Notes: generated by a model from the letters alone, not told the origin. A stretch of 64,000 nucleotides of DNA from Polyangium spumosum (GCF_009649845.1 NZ_WJIE01000007.1:372001-436000); one strand, 5' to 3'; shown: positions 44,670 to 55,223, counted from the first letter of the stretch. A program made the numbers and translations.

Positions 44670-46825
44670 AGCTCGATCACCCAAATGACGTGGCCCTCGA
44701 TGAGCTTCGGGCCGTCGGAGAACTTGACGAGGACGCCCTCGACGACCCCATAGTCTGGATTGTCCAACTTCGCTCCCTTCTTCACGATGAGCTCGATACG
44801 CGTGACGTCGCCTTCGAGGTGCAATTCCTTGAGCTTCTTCATGCCGTTCGTCAGTTGTTTGACCGCCGTTCCAACCTGCACCTGCTTGTCACCGCCCTTC
44901 ACCTCGCTCACCACCAGCAGGTTCTGCTTCGTCACCGTGAGGAAGTCCGGTGCTTGGGCGACACCTTCAGGGACGCCGTTTCCTCCCTTCGGGATCCCAA
45001 TCGCCGACCGCACCCCGTCATCGCCCACCCCAAGCATCGCCCGTCCTTCGTTCTTCATCAAGTAGAGCCCCGCCTTCTTCTCGAAGTCATCCATCGGCAG
45101 CTTCGTGACGGCATGGCGCAGGCCCTTCCACTGGTCGATCTTACTCGCCCTGAGCGCCTGGGCAAACTCCTCCCCGAGGCTCAGCACGCCAGCCGCGACG
45201 ACCTTCGCCCCCGGCTTGACCCCGACCGCCTTGATCCCCGCCCAAGCCTTGGTGATCTGCCCGAACCCGAAGCCCACCGCGGAGCCAATGCGCTCCTCGT
45301 CCGTCAGCTCCTCGCCGCCGGGCAAACAGAACCGCTTCCCCGTCACCGCCTCGCAAAGGTCGAGCGCCGGTCCCACATACGGCACGAATCCAATGCCGAT
45401 CCGCGTCGTCGCGTGCACCAGCGTCTTCATCACCTCCGCATAGGCCCCGAACTTGTCCCCGGCGAACGAGACCGCCCCCGCGAACGCGCGGATCGTCTCC
45501 ACGAGCTGGGTCTCTTCGAGGTTCAGCGTGAAGCCGTCCCACTGGTTGAGGTTGTCCTTCATCTCCTCGGCCAGCGGGCCAAAAGCCGTTCGCAGGACCC
45601 CGTCCACCTGCGCCCGCAGATCCGCCGGCACCGGCGAATCCAGGAACCAATCCGACGCGTCCATGAACTGCTTCACGTAGTTCGTGACCCGGATCTGCGC
45701 ATTCAGGAACGCCGCCGTCTCCGCCTGCGACACGCTCATCCGCGCGAGCAGCGCTTTCTCGATCGCCGCCATGTTCGCGCGCCACGCCCGCACGTGTGTC
45801 ACGAAGTCCGCGCGCTTTACGACCACATTGCCCAGCACGTCCTCCGACAGCGCCGCGATCACCGCGTCCGCATACGCCGCATAAGGATCCTTGCCCGGAT
45901 CAAATGCACCCGCGACACCCGAGACATCGGGCACCTCGACCCACGGCGTCTGCGACGGCGATAACCCGTACTCGTTGGGATCGTCCGGCGAAAACCCCGC
46001 CGCACGTGCTTCGCCGGTCACGAGATCCACGACATCATCCGCCTGCGCGCCGAAATGGTCGAGCAAGCTCGCGAGCTCGTCCTTCAAGTCCTGCACGCTC
46101 TTCTTCAGGTCCGCGAGGAGCTGCTTCAGCGCGGCCCGCGTCGCATCGTCGATGACCCCTTCGTATCGCTTCAGAATGGCGTCGAGGTCGACCGCGCTGA
46201 TCTCGTCGAGTGGCCTCGAAACGAGATCATGCAGCTCCATGTCGAGCTGCTGGAGCAGATCGAGCCGCTCCGCGAGGTCCGCCGCCTTCGAGGCATTCTC
46301 GAGCAGCCACTTCCGTTCGGCCGCGATCTCGACCTCCAGGATGGCGATGTCCTGCGCGAGCGGCGGGTTGATCTCGGAGAGCGTGAAGCCGACCTGCGTG
46401 CTGCCGTTGAAGGCGACCCCGTCGCGCCGGACGAGGAACAGCGGCTTCTGGAGATCGATCGTGGGCGCGACGAGGGTCACGACGTCCAGCGCCTGGACGC
46501 AGGCGTCGTTGCCCGAGGAGCTCTGCACGCTGAAGGTGAACTCATTCGCGCCCATGCGCATGAGCACGGAGTCGAACGGCGCCTCCGCGATGTTGCTCCG
46601 TGGGCCATCCGGAATCGACACGTACGCCCCGGGGACCTCGAACGTCGGGATCGGCGTCTGGTTGACCCGGAACCCCGCGTCCCCGTCATTCGCGAGCCTC
46701 GCGTCGCCGCAGGAATGGGCCGTATGGGCCCACTCCCAATGAATGATGTACGGCGTCCCCGCCCACGCGCTCGCAGGCGCGAAGAACACGAGCACCACGA
46801 ACCACAAAGCAAACAATCGTCTCAT
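44666..46825 (-). CDS. Large secreted protein with toxin-like C-terminal nuclease motif
   Basis: 719 residues. Sec signal peptide (...APASAWA), a beta-rich N-domain (~23-150), then a long helical and coiled-coil region (~155-470). Residues ~481-520 (VPYVGPALDLCEAVTGKRF...ELTDEERIG) resemble the pre-toxin module that precedes polymorphic toxin tips. The last ~100 residues contain PDFL (Asp627) and, 14 residues on, SEVKGG (Glu641, Lys643), followed by a Gln-containing helix. This is the D-x(n)-ExK layout of restriction-like nucleases. GGAGGGG precedes the ATG, which overlaps the upstream stop. The toxin call is inference. Confidence 0.65.
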   Translation of the reverse strand: MRRLFALWFVVLVFFAPASAWAGTPYIIHWEWAHTAHSCGDARLANDGDAGFRVNQTPIPTFEVPGAYVSIPDGPRSNIAEAPFDSVLMRMGANEFTFSVQSSSGNDACVQALDVVTLVAPTIDLQKPLFLVRRDGVAFNGSTQVGFTLSEINPPLAQDIAILEVEIAAERKWLLENASKAADLAERLDLLQQLDMELHDLVSRPLDEISAVDLDAILKRYEGVIDDATRAALKQLLADLKKSVQDLKDELASLLDHFGAQADDVVDLVTGEARAAGFSPDDPNEYGLSPSQTPWVEVPDVSGVAGAFDPGKDPYAAYADAVIAALSEDVLGNVVVKRADFVTHVRAWRANMAAIEKALLARMSVSQAETAAFLNAQIRVTNYVKQFMDASDWFLDSPVPADLRAQVDGVLRTAFGPLAEEMKDNLNQWDGFTLNLEETQLVETIRAFAGAVSFAGDKFGAYAEVMKTLVHATTRIGIGFVPYVGPALDLCEAVTGKRFCLPGGEELTDEERIGSAVGFGFGQITKAWAGIKAVGVKPGAKVVAAGVLSLGEEFAQALRASKIDQWKGLRHAVTKLPMDDFEKKAGLYLMKNEGRAMLGVGDDGVRSAIGIPKGGNGVPEGVAQAPDFLTVTKQNLLVVSEVKGGDKQVQVGTAVKQLTNGMKKLKELHLEGDVTRIELIVKKGAKLDNPDYGVVEGVLVKFSDGPKLIEGHVIWVIEL

Positions 46826-48264
46826 GTCCCCTCCGCGCCGCGGAGCGCGGCATCATGCAAAACGGCAGCCCCCTTCACGTCCCCCGCGGCGAGCTTCGCG
46901 CTCGCCGCGTCGAGCAACACGCCGCCCACGCCTTGCGCCTTCATCGTCGTGATCCCCGTCTGGACGAGCCCCGGCAACGTCGTCGCGCGGTACGTCGCCG
47001 CTGCCTTGAAATGGGGGCGCATCGCCGCGCAGCCCTTCTCGCGCCACGACGTCGAGGGCAACTCGCAGAGCGGGCGCATCTGCAGAAAAGCCGTGACCTC
47101 GTCGTATCGTTTCGCGAGATACGGAATCGACAGCTTCACCCCGAGCGGCGGCGCCTTCTCGAATGCGAGCACCTGCGCCTCGGCGCTCTCGTGAAACGTC
47201 GCCTCCGCCTTCGTGACCTTCGCCTCCACGACCTGCGCCCGCACGGCTTCACTCTCGCCGAGCAACTGGAGCGCTTGTCTGCGCATCGTGATGCCGAAGA
47301 GCAGCGAGATCGCCGCCCGATCACTCCGGCGAATACGCCGCTCGACATACCCGAGCATCGCGTGGATCGAGCGTTGCGCGCTACTCGTCATGTCCGGGTT
47401 CGGCGCGTCATGCGCGGTCATGAAATCGGCGTGCGGCGCGAGCGCCTCCTGTGAGCTGACCTCGAATTGCGCCACCTCGGCCGAGAGTTTCATCGCCCGC
47501 AGCACCATCTCCTGCGGCGCTGCGCTCGCGCCTTGCGCCGTCTTCAGCAATGATTGCTCGATCCCGTCGAGCTCCACGAGCGCCGCCTTCGACGCGTCCG
47601 CTGCGAACTTCGTATACGCCTCACTCTCCGCAGGCTCGGTCCCCCGATACGCCTCGAAATCGGCAACGAGGGTCGCATACGCCGCCGAGAGCGGCCCGAC
47701 CTCGAGCGTCACCTGGTCCAGGACCGCCTGCACCGCGCCCATCGAGAGCTTGTCCGCCGCGATCTCCGCGACGAGTGGCTCCTTCTCTGCGTTCGCCTTC
47801 GACACGAGCGCCGCCTCGAACAACCCCACCGCGTCCACCGGTGTCTGCTCGAGAAACTGGTTTTGACCGATCCGCGCCGACACGAGCCGCTCCCGCACGC
47901 GGCCCGCCATGCTCGCCCGGTAGGACTCGGCGCATCGCTGCATCTCGCGCACGTATCCGAGCGTTTCGTCGATGTCCCCGAGCCACTTCTCCATCTCGGC
48001 GGGGCTCGAAGTGAGCGTATCGAGCGTCATCCCTTCCGGAGGCTCGGCCCACATCTCGATGGGCCTCGATCCATTCGCCGCCGCCTGGAGCCAGGCGCGT
48101 CCAGGGCCGTCCCCCGACGAAACACAGTATTCACTCCCCTCGACTGGAGCCGCGCACATACGGCCCCGCTCTTCGTTTTCCCCCGACCACCACGCACACC
48201 CAGGCAACACGACGCCCGGCGCCGCGACGACGAGCGCCGCGACGAAGAAATCCCCTCGTCTCAT
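46822..48264 (-). CDS. Lipoprotein, first gene of the toxin-like operon
   Basis: 480 residues from the ATG at 48264, preceded by a near-perfect AGGAGGGG. Lipobox LPGC (Cys22). The mature protein has four Cys in the first ~80 residues, then ~350 residues of continuous helix (MEKWLGDIDETLGYVREMQR, RRSDRAAISLLFGITMRRQAL) with coiled-coil heptads. A further Cys pair lies near residue 410-425 (LCEL, GCAA). It looks like an elongated surface or periplasmic scaffold. No family recognised. It is coupled by ATGA to the secreted protein, so it may anchor, chaperone or export it (inference). Confidence 0.7.
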   Translation of the reverse strand: MRRGDFFVAALVVAAPGVVLPGCAWWSGENEERGRMCAAPVEGSEYCVSSGDGPGRAWLQAAANGSRPIEMWAEPPEGMTLDTLTSSPAEMEKWLGDIDETLGYVREMQRCAESYRASMAGRVRERLVSARIGQNQFLEQTPVDAVGLFEAALVSKANAEKEPLVAEIAADKLSMGAVQAVLDQVTLEVGPLSAAYATLVADFEAYRGTEPAESEAYTKFAADASKAALVELDGIEQSLLKTAQGASAAPQEMVLRAMKLSAEVAQFEVSSQEALAPHADFMTAHDAPNPDMTSSAQRSIHAMLGYVERRIRRSDRAAISLLFGITMRRQALQLLGESEAVRAQVVEAKVTKAEATFHESAEAQVLAFEKAPPLGVKLSIPYLAKRYDEVTAFLQMRPLCELPSTSWREKGCAAMRPHFKAAATYRATTLPGLVQTGITTMKAQGVGGVLLDAASAKLAAGDVKGAAVLHDAALRGAEGT

Positions 48265-48298
48265 CTGGAATCCCCTCCTCGGATGAGGTCTGGCCCTA

Positions 48299-48327
48299 TC
48301 TATCAGGGGGACGAACGGGTCGGGCAA
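48299..48327 (-). promoter_or_regulatory. Promoter TTGCCC-17-GATAGA for the toxin-like operon
   Basis: On the minus strand TTGCCC (48327-48322) and GATAGA (48304-48299) are 17 bases apart. Transcription would begin near 48292, giving a ~28-base leader with the AGGAGGGG ribosome site. The operon therefore seems to have its own housekeeping-type promoter. Confidence 0.55.
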
Positions 48328-48492
48328 GACAAAAGGCAGGGGCCTCGGACGTACCCTGTCCGAGGTCGAACCCCGCGCCCTCCCCGCTTCCGCGCCTCGC
48401 TCGTCCCCGCCCTCGTCCCCTCACCGCCCCCCCTCGACGAGCGAGAGCGTCGGTGAGCGGCCGGCGTCATCCGCCCCAGGCCCGCCGGTTGC

Positions 48493-48885
48493 ATGACGCC
48501 CGCCTCCATCATGGCGAGCAGCAAACCTCCGCCTCGCGCCTCCATCACCGACATCCACCGCCTCCCGATCCGCGTCGTTGGCACCGGCGGCAAGGAACTG
48601 CTCGTAAATTGCCCTCGTCGCGGCAACGAGGTCCATGTCGATCGCTGCACCCTCTGCGCGGCGTGCACCGGCCTCTCCATCCGCGACCGGTACCTCGTCT
48701 GCATCCCCCAGCCCGACACGCCCGACAGCGACAAGAACGAGCCGCCAGGGGAGAGCGATGCACCCCTTGCATCCGAGGCGCAGATTCTGCGCCGCCGCGC
48801 TTGCCGGGTCGGCTGGTTCGGCGCGGACGTTCCCTTGCTCGAGGACGGGATCGAGGGCAACGTGGCCCCCCCCGAGAGCTCGTGA
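48493..48885 (+). CDS. Small Cys-rich protein coupled to a histidine kinase
   Basis: 130 residues (or 124 from the second ATG at 48511). The centre has CPRRGNEVHVDRCTLCAACTG and a further CIP, giving Cys-x12-Cys-x2-Cys-x2-Cys, a probable zinc or iron-sulfur site. The remainder is flexible and acidic, with another Cys in RRACRVGWFG. No family recognised. Its TGA overlaps the kinase ATG (TGATG), so the two are translationally coupled. It may be a redox- or metal-responsive accessory to the sensor (inference). Confidence 0.7.
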   Translation: MTPASIMASSKPPPRASITDIHRLPIRVVGTGGKELLVNCPRRGNEVHVDRCTLCAACTGLSIRDRYLVCIPQPDTPDSDKNEPPGESDAPLASEAQILRRRACRVGWFGADVPLLEDGIEGNVAPPESS

Positions 48886-50554
48886 TGGACGCTTCTTCCG
48901 GCGATGACAATAACGAGACCCTGGTCCAGGAGCTCCTGCGGTACGTGCGATTCGGCGAGGAAGACGCGCGCCTGCTCCGCGCCCTCCGGCCCCTCGCGGC
49001 CCCGCATTTCGAGCGGATCGCCACCGCCTTTTACGACCGCATTCGCGAGCACGCGGACGCCCACGACGTCTTCACCGGCGAGCCGCAGATCAAGCGGCTC
49101 CAGGGCACCATGGTCCAGTGGATGGATCGGCTCTGCGCCGGTCCGCACGACGAGGCGTATTTCCAGAAGACCCGCGTCATCGGCCGCATCCACGTCCAGA
49201 TTGGCCTGCCGCAGCGTTACATGTTCGCCGCCATGGCGCTCATCCGCGTCGCGCTCCTCCGCGTCGTCGACGACACCATGGGCGACCTCGCCCGCCCCTG
49301 CCGCGAGGCCCTCGACCGCGCCCTCGATATCGAGCTCGCGGTCATGCTGGAGAGCTACCGCGACCATTTCGTCGCCCGCACCCAGGCCCGCGAGCGGCTC
49401 GCGCGCGCCGAGGTCGACCTCGCCCTGCGCCGCACCGAGCACCGCTACGTCAGCGCCGTCGAGCTCGCCCGCGTGCTCGTCGTGGGCCTCGATCGCGAAG
49501 GCAGGATCCGCCTCTTCAACCGCGAGGCCGAGCGCGTCACTGGCCTCGGCCGCGAGGAGGTCATCGGCGCGCTCTTCCACGAGGCCCTCCTGCCCGAGGG
49601 CCCGCGCGAGGAGCAAGCGGGGCTCTTGCAAGCGCTGCTTCGTGGCCGCGACGACCACGAAGGTCACGAGGCCCTCGCGGACGTCGAGACCGCGGTCCGC
49701 ACCCGCGCGGGCAAGATCCGCGACGTGCGCTTTCAGCTCGCGTATGCGCCGGGCGACGACGACGACATCGTCCTCTTCGCGTTCGGGCGCGACACGACCG
49801 ACGAGAACGCGCTCGCCGCGCGGCTCCGCCAGAACGAGAAGCTCGCGGCCGTGGGCACGCTCGCCGCGGGCCTCGCGCACGAGATCCGAAACCCGCTGAA
49901 CGGCGCGCAGCTCCACGTCACCTTCCTCGAGCGCGGCCTGCGCAAGGGCGGCGCCGACGCCGAGCAGCTCGAGGCCGTCCACATCGTGGGCGAGGAGATC
50001 AAGCGCCTCGGCAAGCTCGTCAGCGAGTTCCTCGATTTCGCGCGGCCGAAGCCCCTCGACCTCCGCCCCACCTCGCTCCTGGCCGTCTGCGAGCGCGCCG
50101 CCAAGCTCGTCGAGGCCCGCGCCCGCGACACCGGCGCGACCCTGCACCTCGAGCTGCCGGCGACCGAGCTCGTCCTCGACCTCGACATGCCGAAGATCCA
50201 GCAGGTCCTCCTGAACCTCCTGCACAACGCGGTCGAGGCGCTCGAGCCCACGGGCGGCGGCACCGTCACCCTGCGGGCGCGGCGCAGGCCGCGGGACGTC
50301 GTCCTCGAGGTCGAGGACGACGGGCCGGGCCTCACGAGCCCCGACGCCCCGATCTTCGACCCGTTCTTCTCGACGAAGCCCGAGGGCACCGGCCTCGGCC
50401 TGGCCATCGTCCACCGCATCGTCACCGATCACGGCGGTACGATCGACGTCGACAGCCACCCCGGCAGGACGGTATTCCGTGTCGCACTCCCCGTGCGTCT
50501 CGGCGCGGCCGAGCCCGAGGGGAGCGCGGGGAACATCCTCCCTCGAGGTAGCGC

Positions 50555-50558
<4 letters not shown>
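48885..50558 (+). CDS. Protoglobin-PAS sensor histidine kinase
   Basis: 557 residues. Residues ~15-165 form a sensor-globin domain with the proximal histidine His103 in [15 protein letters not shown], which points to heme and a gaseous ligand (O2, NO or CO). A PAS domain (~190-305, [22 protein letters not shown]) follows, then HisKA with phospho-acceptor His332 ([12 protein letters not shown]). HATPase_c has the N box ([10 protein letters not shown]), G1 (EDDGPG) and G2 (GTGLGLAI). There is no transmembrane helix, so it is soluble. It is coupled to the Cys-rich gene upstream and overlaps the NtrC regulator gene (ATGA), its likely partner. Confidence 0.92.
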
Positions 50559-51958
<1,400 letters not shown>

Positions 51959-52013
51959 ACCCTCGGACCTCAAAAGGATCTCGCTGGCACGGGGTTTGTA
52001 GGTACCTCGTGCC

Positions 52014-52394
52014 GTGAAGACGAAGCAGCAGCCGCGGCGATTGGTCCTTCTGGTGGACGACGACATCCGCTCGGCGCGTGTCTTCGTGCGGATGCTCCGC
52101 GAGGACGGATTCGACGTCGAGCTGGCCCACGACGGCGCCGTCGCCATCGGCAGGCTCTCGCGCGCCCCTGCGCCCGACGTCCTCGTGACGGACCTGCAAC
52201 TGCCGCACGCCGACGGCATCGCCGTGGCGAAGTACGCGCGCTCGTGCAACCCCCAGCTCCCCATTTTCGTGGTGACCGGGTATCCGCAGATCGTCGCGGC
52301 GCACGCCAAGGGATTCGATCCGGAGCCGCGGATCTTCACGAAGCCGCTCGATTATCCCACGTTCGCGATGGAGCTCGATCGGGCGGGCACGTGA
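52014..52394 (+). CDS. Stand-alone receiver-domain protein
   Basis: 126 residues, GTG start. One CheY-like domain: acidic pair LLVDDDIRSAR, phospho-acceptor Asp in VLVTDLQLPHADG, Thr in FVVTGYP and Lys in FTKPLDYP. No output domain. It follows the NtrC gene by 55 bases and may act in the same pathway or as a phosphate sink (inference). A TGGCACG lies at 51985 but the matching -12 GC is missing, so I do not call a sigma-54 promoter. Confidence 0.9.
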   Translation: MKTKQQPRRLVLLVDDDIRSARVFVRMLREDGFDVELAHDGAVAIGRLSRAPAPDVLVTDLQLPHADGIAVAKYARSCNPQLPIFVVTGYPQIVAAHAKGFDPEPRIFTKPLDYPTFAMELDRAGT

Positions 52395-52450
52395 GCGCAG
52401 AGCTTGCGCGCCGCCGCAAACGGCGCGCCCCGCGGGGGTTTCTCCCGTGC

Positions 52451-52456
52451 TAGCTT
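52451..52456 (+). promoter_or_regulatory. Extended -10 (TGCTAGCTT), near-leaderless start
   Basis: TGCTAGCTT at 52448-52456 ends seven bases before the ATG at 52464. No -35 match is seen at 17 bases. It belongs to the recurring pattern. Confidence 0.45.
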
Positions 52457-52463
52457 CCCGCCC

Positions 52464-53303
52464 ATGACGGAGTTTCGCCGTTTCCGCGGCACGCTAGGTT
52501 ATCTCACGAACGACGCCCTCGAGGCCGCCGTGAACTGCGCCCTCGCGCTCGAGCGCCCCCTGCTCGTGAAGGGCGAGCCCGGGACGGGCAAGACGCTGCT
52601 CGCCGAGGCGATCGCCCAGACGCTCGAGACCGAGCTCATCCCGTGGCACGTGAAGAGCACGACGCGGGCGCAGGACGGGCTCTACGTCTACGACACGGTG
52701 CAGCGCCTCTACGACTCGCGCTTCGGCGACGGCGACGTGCGCGACATCCGCCGCTACATCAAGCTCGGCCCCCTCGGCCGCGCGCTCGCCTCCGAGAGAC
52801 GCGTGATCCTGCTCATCGACGAGATCGACAAGGCCGATCTCGAGTTCCCGAACGACCTGCTCCACGAGCTCGATCGCATGCGCTTCCGCGTCGTCGAGAC
52901 GGGTGACGAGTACGTGGCGAAGGAGCGGCCCGTCGTGATCATCACGAGCAACAACGAGAAGGAGCTGCCGGACGCCTTCCTGCGCCGCTGCGTCTTCCAC
53001 TTCATCGATTTCCCGGACCGCGAGTTCATGCGGCAGATCGTGAACGTGCACCACCCGGAGCTCTCGCGGGCGCTCGTCGATCAGGTGCTCGCGGTCTTCT
53101 ACGAGATTCGCAACATGTCGCGGCTGCGCAAGCGCCCCTCCACGAGCGAGCTCATCGACTGGATCGCCGCGCTCCGCAAGGCCGGGATCGACGAGGTGAA
53201 GCTCGAACAAGCGCTGCCCTTCCTCGGGGCGCTGCTCAAGAAAGAGCAGGACCTCGTCGCCTACGCTGACCAGCTCGCCGGCGGACGCAAATACCGCTCC
53301 TGA
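52464..53303 (+). CDS. MoxR-type AAA+ ATPase, orphan
   Basis: 279 residues. Walker A KGEPGTGKT, Walker B ILLIDEIDKAD, sensor ITSNNEKELPDAFLRR with the arginine finger. It is close to the compact MoxR/RavA-side subfamily with an FVDFPD-like segment (HFIDFPDREFM). Unlike the MoxR at 28254, no VWA or DUF58 gene adjoins it. Its partner must be encoded elsewhere. I start it at MTEFRRF because the upstream 20 codons are intergenic in character. A nested hairpin follows the stop. Confidence 0.92.
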   Translation: MTEFRRFRGTLGYLTNDALEAAVNCALALERPLLVKGEPGTGKTLLAEAIAQTLETELIPWHVKSTTRAQDGLYVYDTVQRLYDSRFGDGDVRDIRRYIKLGPLGRALASERRVILLIDEIDKADLEFPNDLLHELDRMRFRVVETGDEYVAKERPVVIITSNNEKELPDAFLRRCVFHFIDFPDREFMRQIVNVHHPELSRALVDQVLAVFYEIRNMSRLRKRPSTSELIDWIAALRKAGIDEVKLEQALPFLGALLKKEQDLVAYADQLAGGRKYRS

Positions 53304-53313
53304 CGCGCCGCAT

Positions 53314-53356
53314 CCTGGATCGTCGTTCCCCCACCGTGGGGCCTCGTGGATCCAGG
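53314..53356 (+). terminator. Nested hairpin after the orphan moxR
   Basis: An outer stem CCTGGATC / GATCCAGG (53314-53321, 53349-53356) encloses an inner CCCCA / TGGGG hairpin. It lies ten bases after the stop. No long T tract follows, but it probably ends the moxR transcript. Confidence 0.5.
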
Positions 53357-53656
53357 CGCTTTGCCCCACCCCCCGCCCATTCTCGCGCAACGACACCGTA
53401 TCCTTGCGGCGTCGCTGTGTCTTTTGGCGGATCCTGCTATGGCACGAAGCCTGCAGCGGAATTCCCCTCGAACGGCTTGTTTCTCCGACCCGCAGAAGAC
53501 GCTTGACGCCGACGCGGAAACGAGAGAAAGCCGAACGACCGTACGCGGAGGTCTCGGATCTCCGAGTTCGGACTGGGAGGCCGTCATCTGCCAGCGCGCA
53601 ATAAGGCGTAGACTGAGTCCAGGGGACGGCGCGACCAAACGGAAGAGGTTAGCACC
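53357..53656 (+). other. Leader and promoter region of hcp
   Basis: 300 bases without a gene; a short open frame through it has no protein-like character. It holds the sigma-54 type element at 53440-53455 and a ~190-base untranslated leader. GGAAGAGG lies eight bases before the hcp ATG. The leader contains no obvious riboswitch fold. Confidence 0.5.
53440..53455 (+). promoter_or_regulatory. Sigma-54 promoter (-24/-12) upstream of hcp
   Basis: TGGCACGAAGCCTGCA matches TGGCACG-N4-YTGCA with only the weakly conserved first T of the -12 box changed to C, and with exact spacing. The start would be near 53466. Sigma-54 control of hcp is known in several type VI systems. Confidence 0.7.
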
Positions 53657-54160
53657 ATGGCTCTCAATGCGTATCTTCGGCTGAAGGGGCAGAAGCAAGG
53701 CGAGATCAAGGGCTCCGTGACCCAGAAGGGTCGCGAGAACAGCATCATGGTCATCGCGGTCTCGCACGAGATCGTGAGCCCCCGCGATCCGGCCAGCGGC
53801 CTGCCGACCGGCAAGCGCATGCACAAGCCCTTCGTCGTGACGAAGGAGCTCGATAAGGCGTCGCCGCTGCTCTACAGCTCGCTCGTCAACAACGAGAACA
53901 TCTCGGAGTGGGAGCTCAAGCACTACACGCCGCAGGTGAAGGCGCAGCAGGGCGTGGGCACCGAGGTGAACCACTACACGGTGCGCCTGATCAACGCGAA
54001 CATCGCGTCGATCAACTTCCGCATGCCGAACAACCGGAACCCCGATCTCATGAAGTACGCCGAGTACGAGGAGATCTCGTTCACGTACCAGAAGATCATC
54101 TGGACGTGGACCGAGGGCGGCATCACGGCCGAGGACGACTGGGAGACCCCCCTCGTCTGA
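53657..54160 (+). CDS. hcp: Hcp, type VI secretion tube protein
   Basis: 167 residues, the standard size. MALNAYLRLKGQKQGEIKGS is the first strand pair; EIVSPRDPASGLPTGKRMHKPFVV, the KELDKASP segment and the C-terminal EISFTYQKIIWTW match the Hcp fold. Hexameric rings of Hcp stack into the inner tube of the type VI apparatus and carry small effectors. No other type VI genes are in the window, so this may be an orphan hcp. It has its own sigma-54 element and intrinsic terminator, which suggests strong, separately controlled expression. Confidence 0.95.
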   Translation: MALNAYLRLKGQKQGEIKGSVTQKGRENSIMVIAVSHEIVSPRDPASGLPTGKRMHKPFVVTKELDKASPLLYSSLVNNENISEWELKHYTPQVKAQQGVGTEVNHYTVRLINANIASINFRMPNNRNPDLMKYAEYEEISFTYQKIIWTWTEGGITAEDDWETPLV

Positions 54161-54187
54161 GACTGGGCTGACGCCCAGCAAAATCAG

Positions 54188-54222
54188 CCGGGCGGCCTTC
54201 GGGTCGCCCGGTTTTGTTTTGT
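54188..54222 (+). terminator. Intrinsic terminator of hcp
   Basis: A stem CCGGGCG / CGCCCGG (54188-54194, 54205-54211) with a ten-base loop is followed by TTTTGTTTTGT. This is the clearest Rho-independent terminator in the window, 28 bases after the hcp stop. Confidence 0.9.
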
Positions 54223-54262
54223 CTGCCGACGTGGGGGCTCCGGTCGGTCCGGTGAATCCGTC

Positions 54263-55165
54263 TCAGTCGTAGTACGCCGGCGCGTGGCGCAGGGACGAGA
54301 TCTGCTCGAAGTCGTGCTGGATCCAGAGGGTGGCTCCCCGCGCTTCGAGGAACGACTCGATGGCCATCATCGAAGCGCGCGTCGCCGCCTCGTCGGCGTT
54401 GAAGCTCGGCACCGTGCGCCGCTCGCGGGCACCCGTGAAGTGGTAGAGGTCCCCGGAGAGCACGACGGGGCCCGTCTGCTCCAGCTCGATGAACAGCACC
54501 TGATGCCCCGGGGAGTGCCCGGGCGCGGGCAAGATGCGCACGCGGCCGTCCCCGAACACGTCGTGTTCGCCCTCGAGCACCCGCGCTCTCTCGGCGCTCA
54601 GCTCCGCGTAGCTCTTGGCGTCGAAGCCGTAGAGCTCCGGGTTCGGACCGAAGGCGGCGTCGAACTCGGCGCGCTGGATGAGGAGCGTCGCCCCGCCGAA
54701 GTGATTGGCGTTCCCGCTGTGGTCGTCGTGGAAATGGGACAGGGCGAGAAAGTCGACCTCGTCGGGCGTGACGCCGATCTCTTCGAGCTGGGGCAGCAGC
54801 GGCTTCGTCACCGACAGATCGAATCCGCCGTTGAAGACCGTCACCGGCTCCGGCCCGAGGCGATCGTCGATGCCCGTGTCCCACAACAGCTTTCCCTTGG
54901 GATGATCGATGAGGAAGCAACTGTTCGTCAGCTTCTTTGCCGTCCCTTCGTCTTCGCCGGGGGTGAGCAGCGAGAGGTCGTTGATCGTGACGTTCCCGCA
55001 CTCGAGCACGTACACGCGCAGGGCGGGCGTCGTGTTCGCCGTCTTCGACGGGCCGGTGCAACCGATGACGAGCAACGCGCCGGCGAGGGTCGCGCCTGCG
55101 CGCGAGACGATCTGGAGGAGCTCGCGCCCCAGGTGACGACCGAGATGAAAACCGAGGTTGAACAT
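54263..55165 (-). CDS. Metallo-beta-lactamase-fold lipoprotein, lactonase-like
   Basis: 300 residues from the ATG at 55165. Signal sequence with lipobox VIGC (near Cys35). The zinc motif HFHDDHSGN (HxHxDH) is intact, followed by a later His (PAPGHSPGHQ), an Asp (LSGDLYHF) and a last His (IQHDFEQ). The C-terminal ASMMAIESFLEARGATLWIQHD and the N-terminal VYVLECG strand resemble AHL-lactonases (AttM/AiiA group). Destroying quorum signals at the cell surface is possible but the substrate is inferred. Divergent from a LysR gene that probably controls it. Confidence 0.85.
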   Translation of the reverse strand: MFNLGFHLGRHLGRELLQIVSRAGATLAGALLVIGCTGPSKTANTTPALRVYVLECGNVTINDLSLLTPGEDEGTAKKLTNSCFLIDHPKGKLLWDTGIDDRLGPEPVTVFNGGFDLSVTKPLLPQLEEIGVTPDEVDFLALSHFHDDHSGNANHFGGATLLIQRAEFDAAFGPNPELYGFDAKSYAELSAERARVLEGEHDVFGDGRVRILPAPGHSPGHQVLFIELEQTGPVVLSGDLYHFTGARERRTVPSFNADEAATRASMMAIESFLEARGATLWIQHDFEQISSLRHAPAYYD

Positions 55166-55223
55166 GCCCGAGAACCTAGGCGGTCCCGGGTCATGCGCCC
55201 ATCGCATCACGCCGATTCCAGTC

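Noticed and set aside
51985-52000. TGGCACG-N4-TTGTA before the receiver-domain gene
   Set aside because: The -24 half is perfect but the essential GC of the -12 half reads GT, and the start would fall on the GTG codon.
53346-53684. Open frame in the gap before hcp
   Set aside because: It runs through the sigma-54 box and into hcp out of frame, and has no protein-like features.
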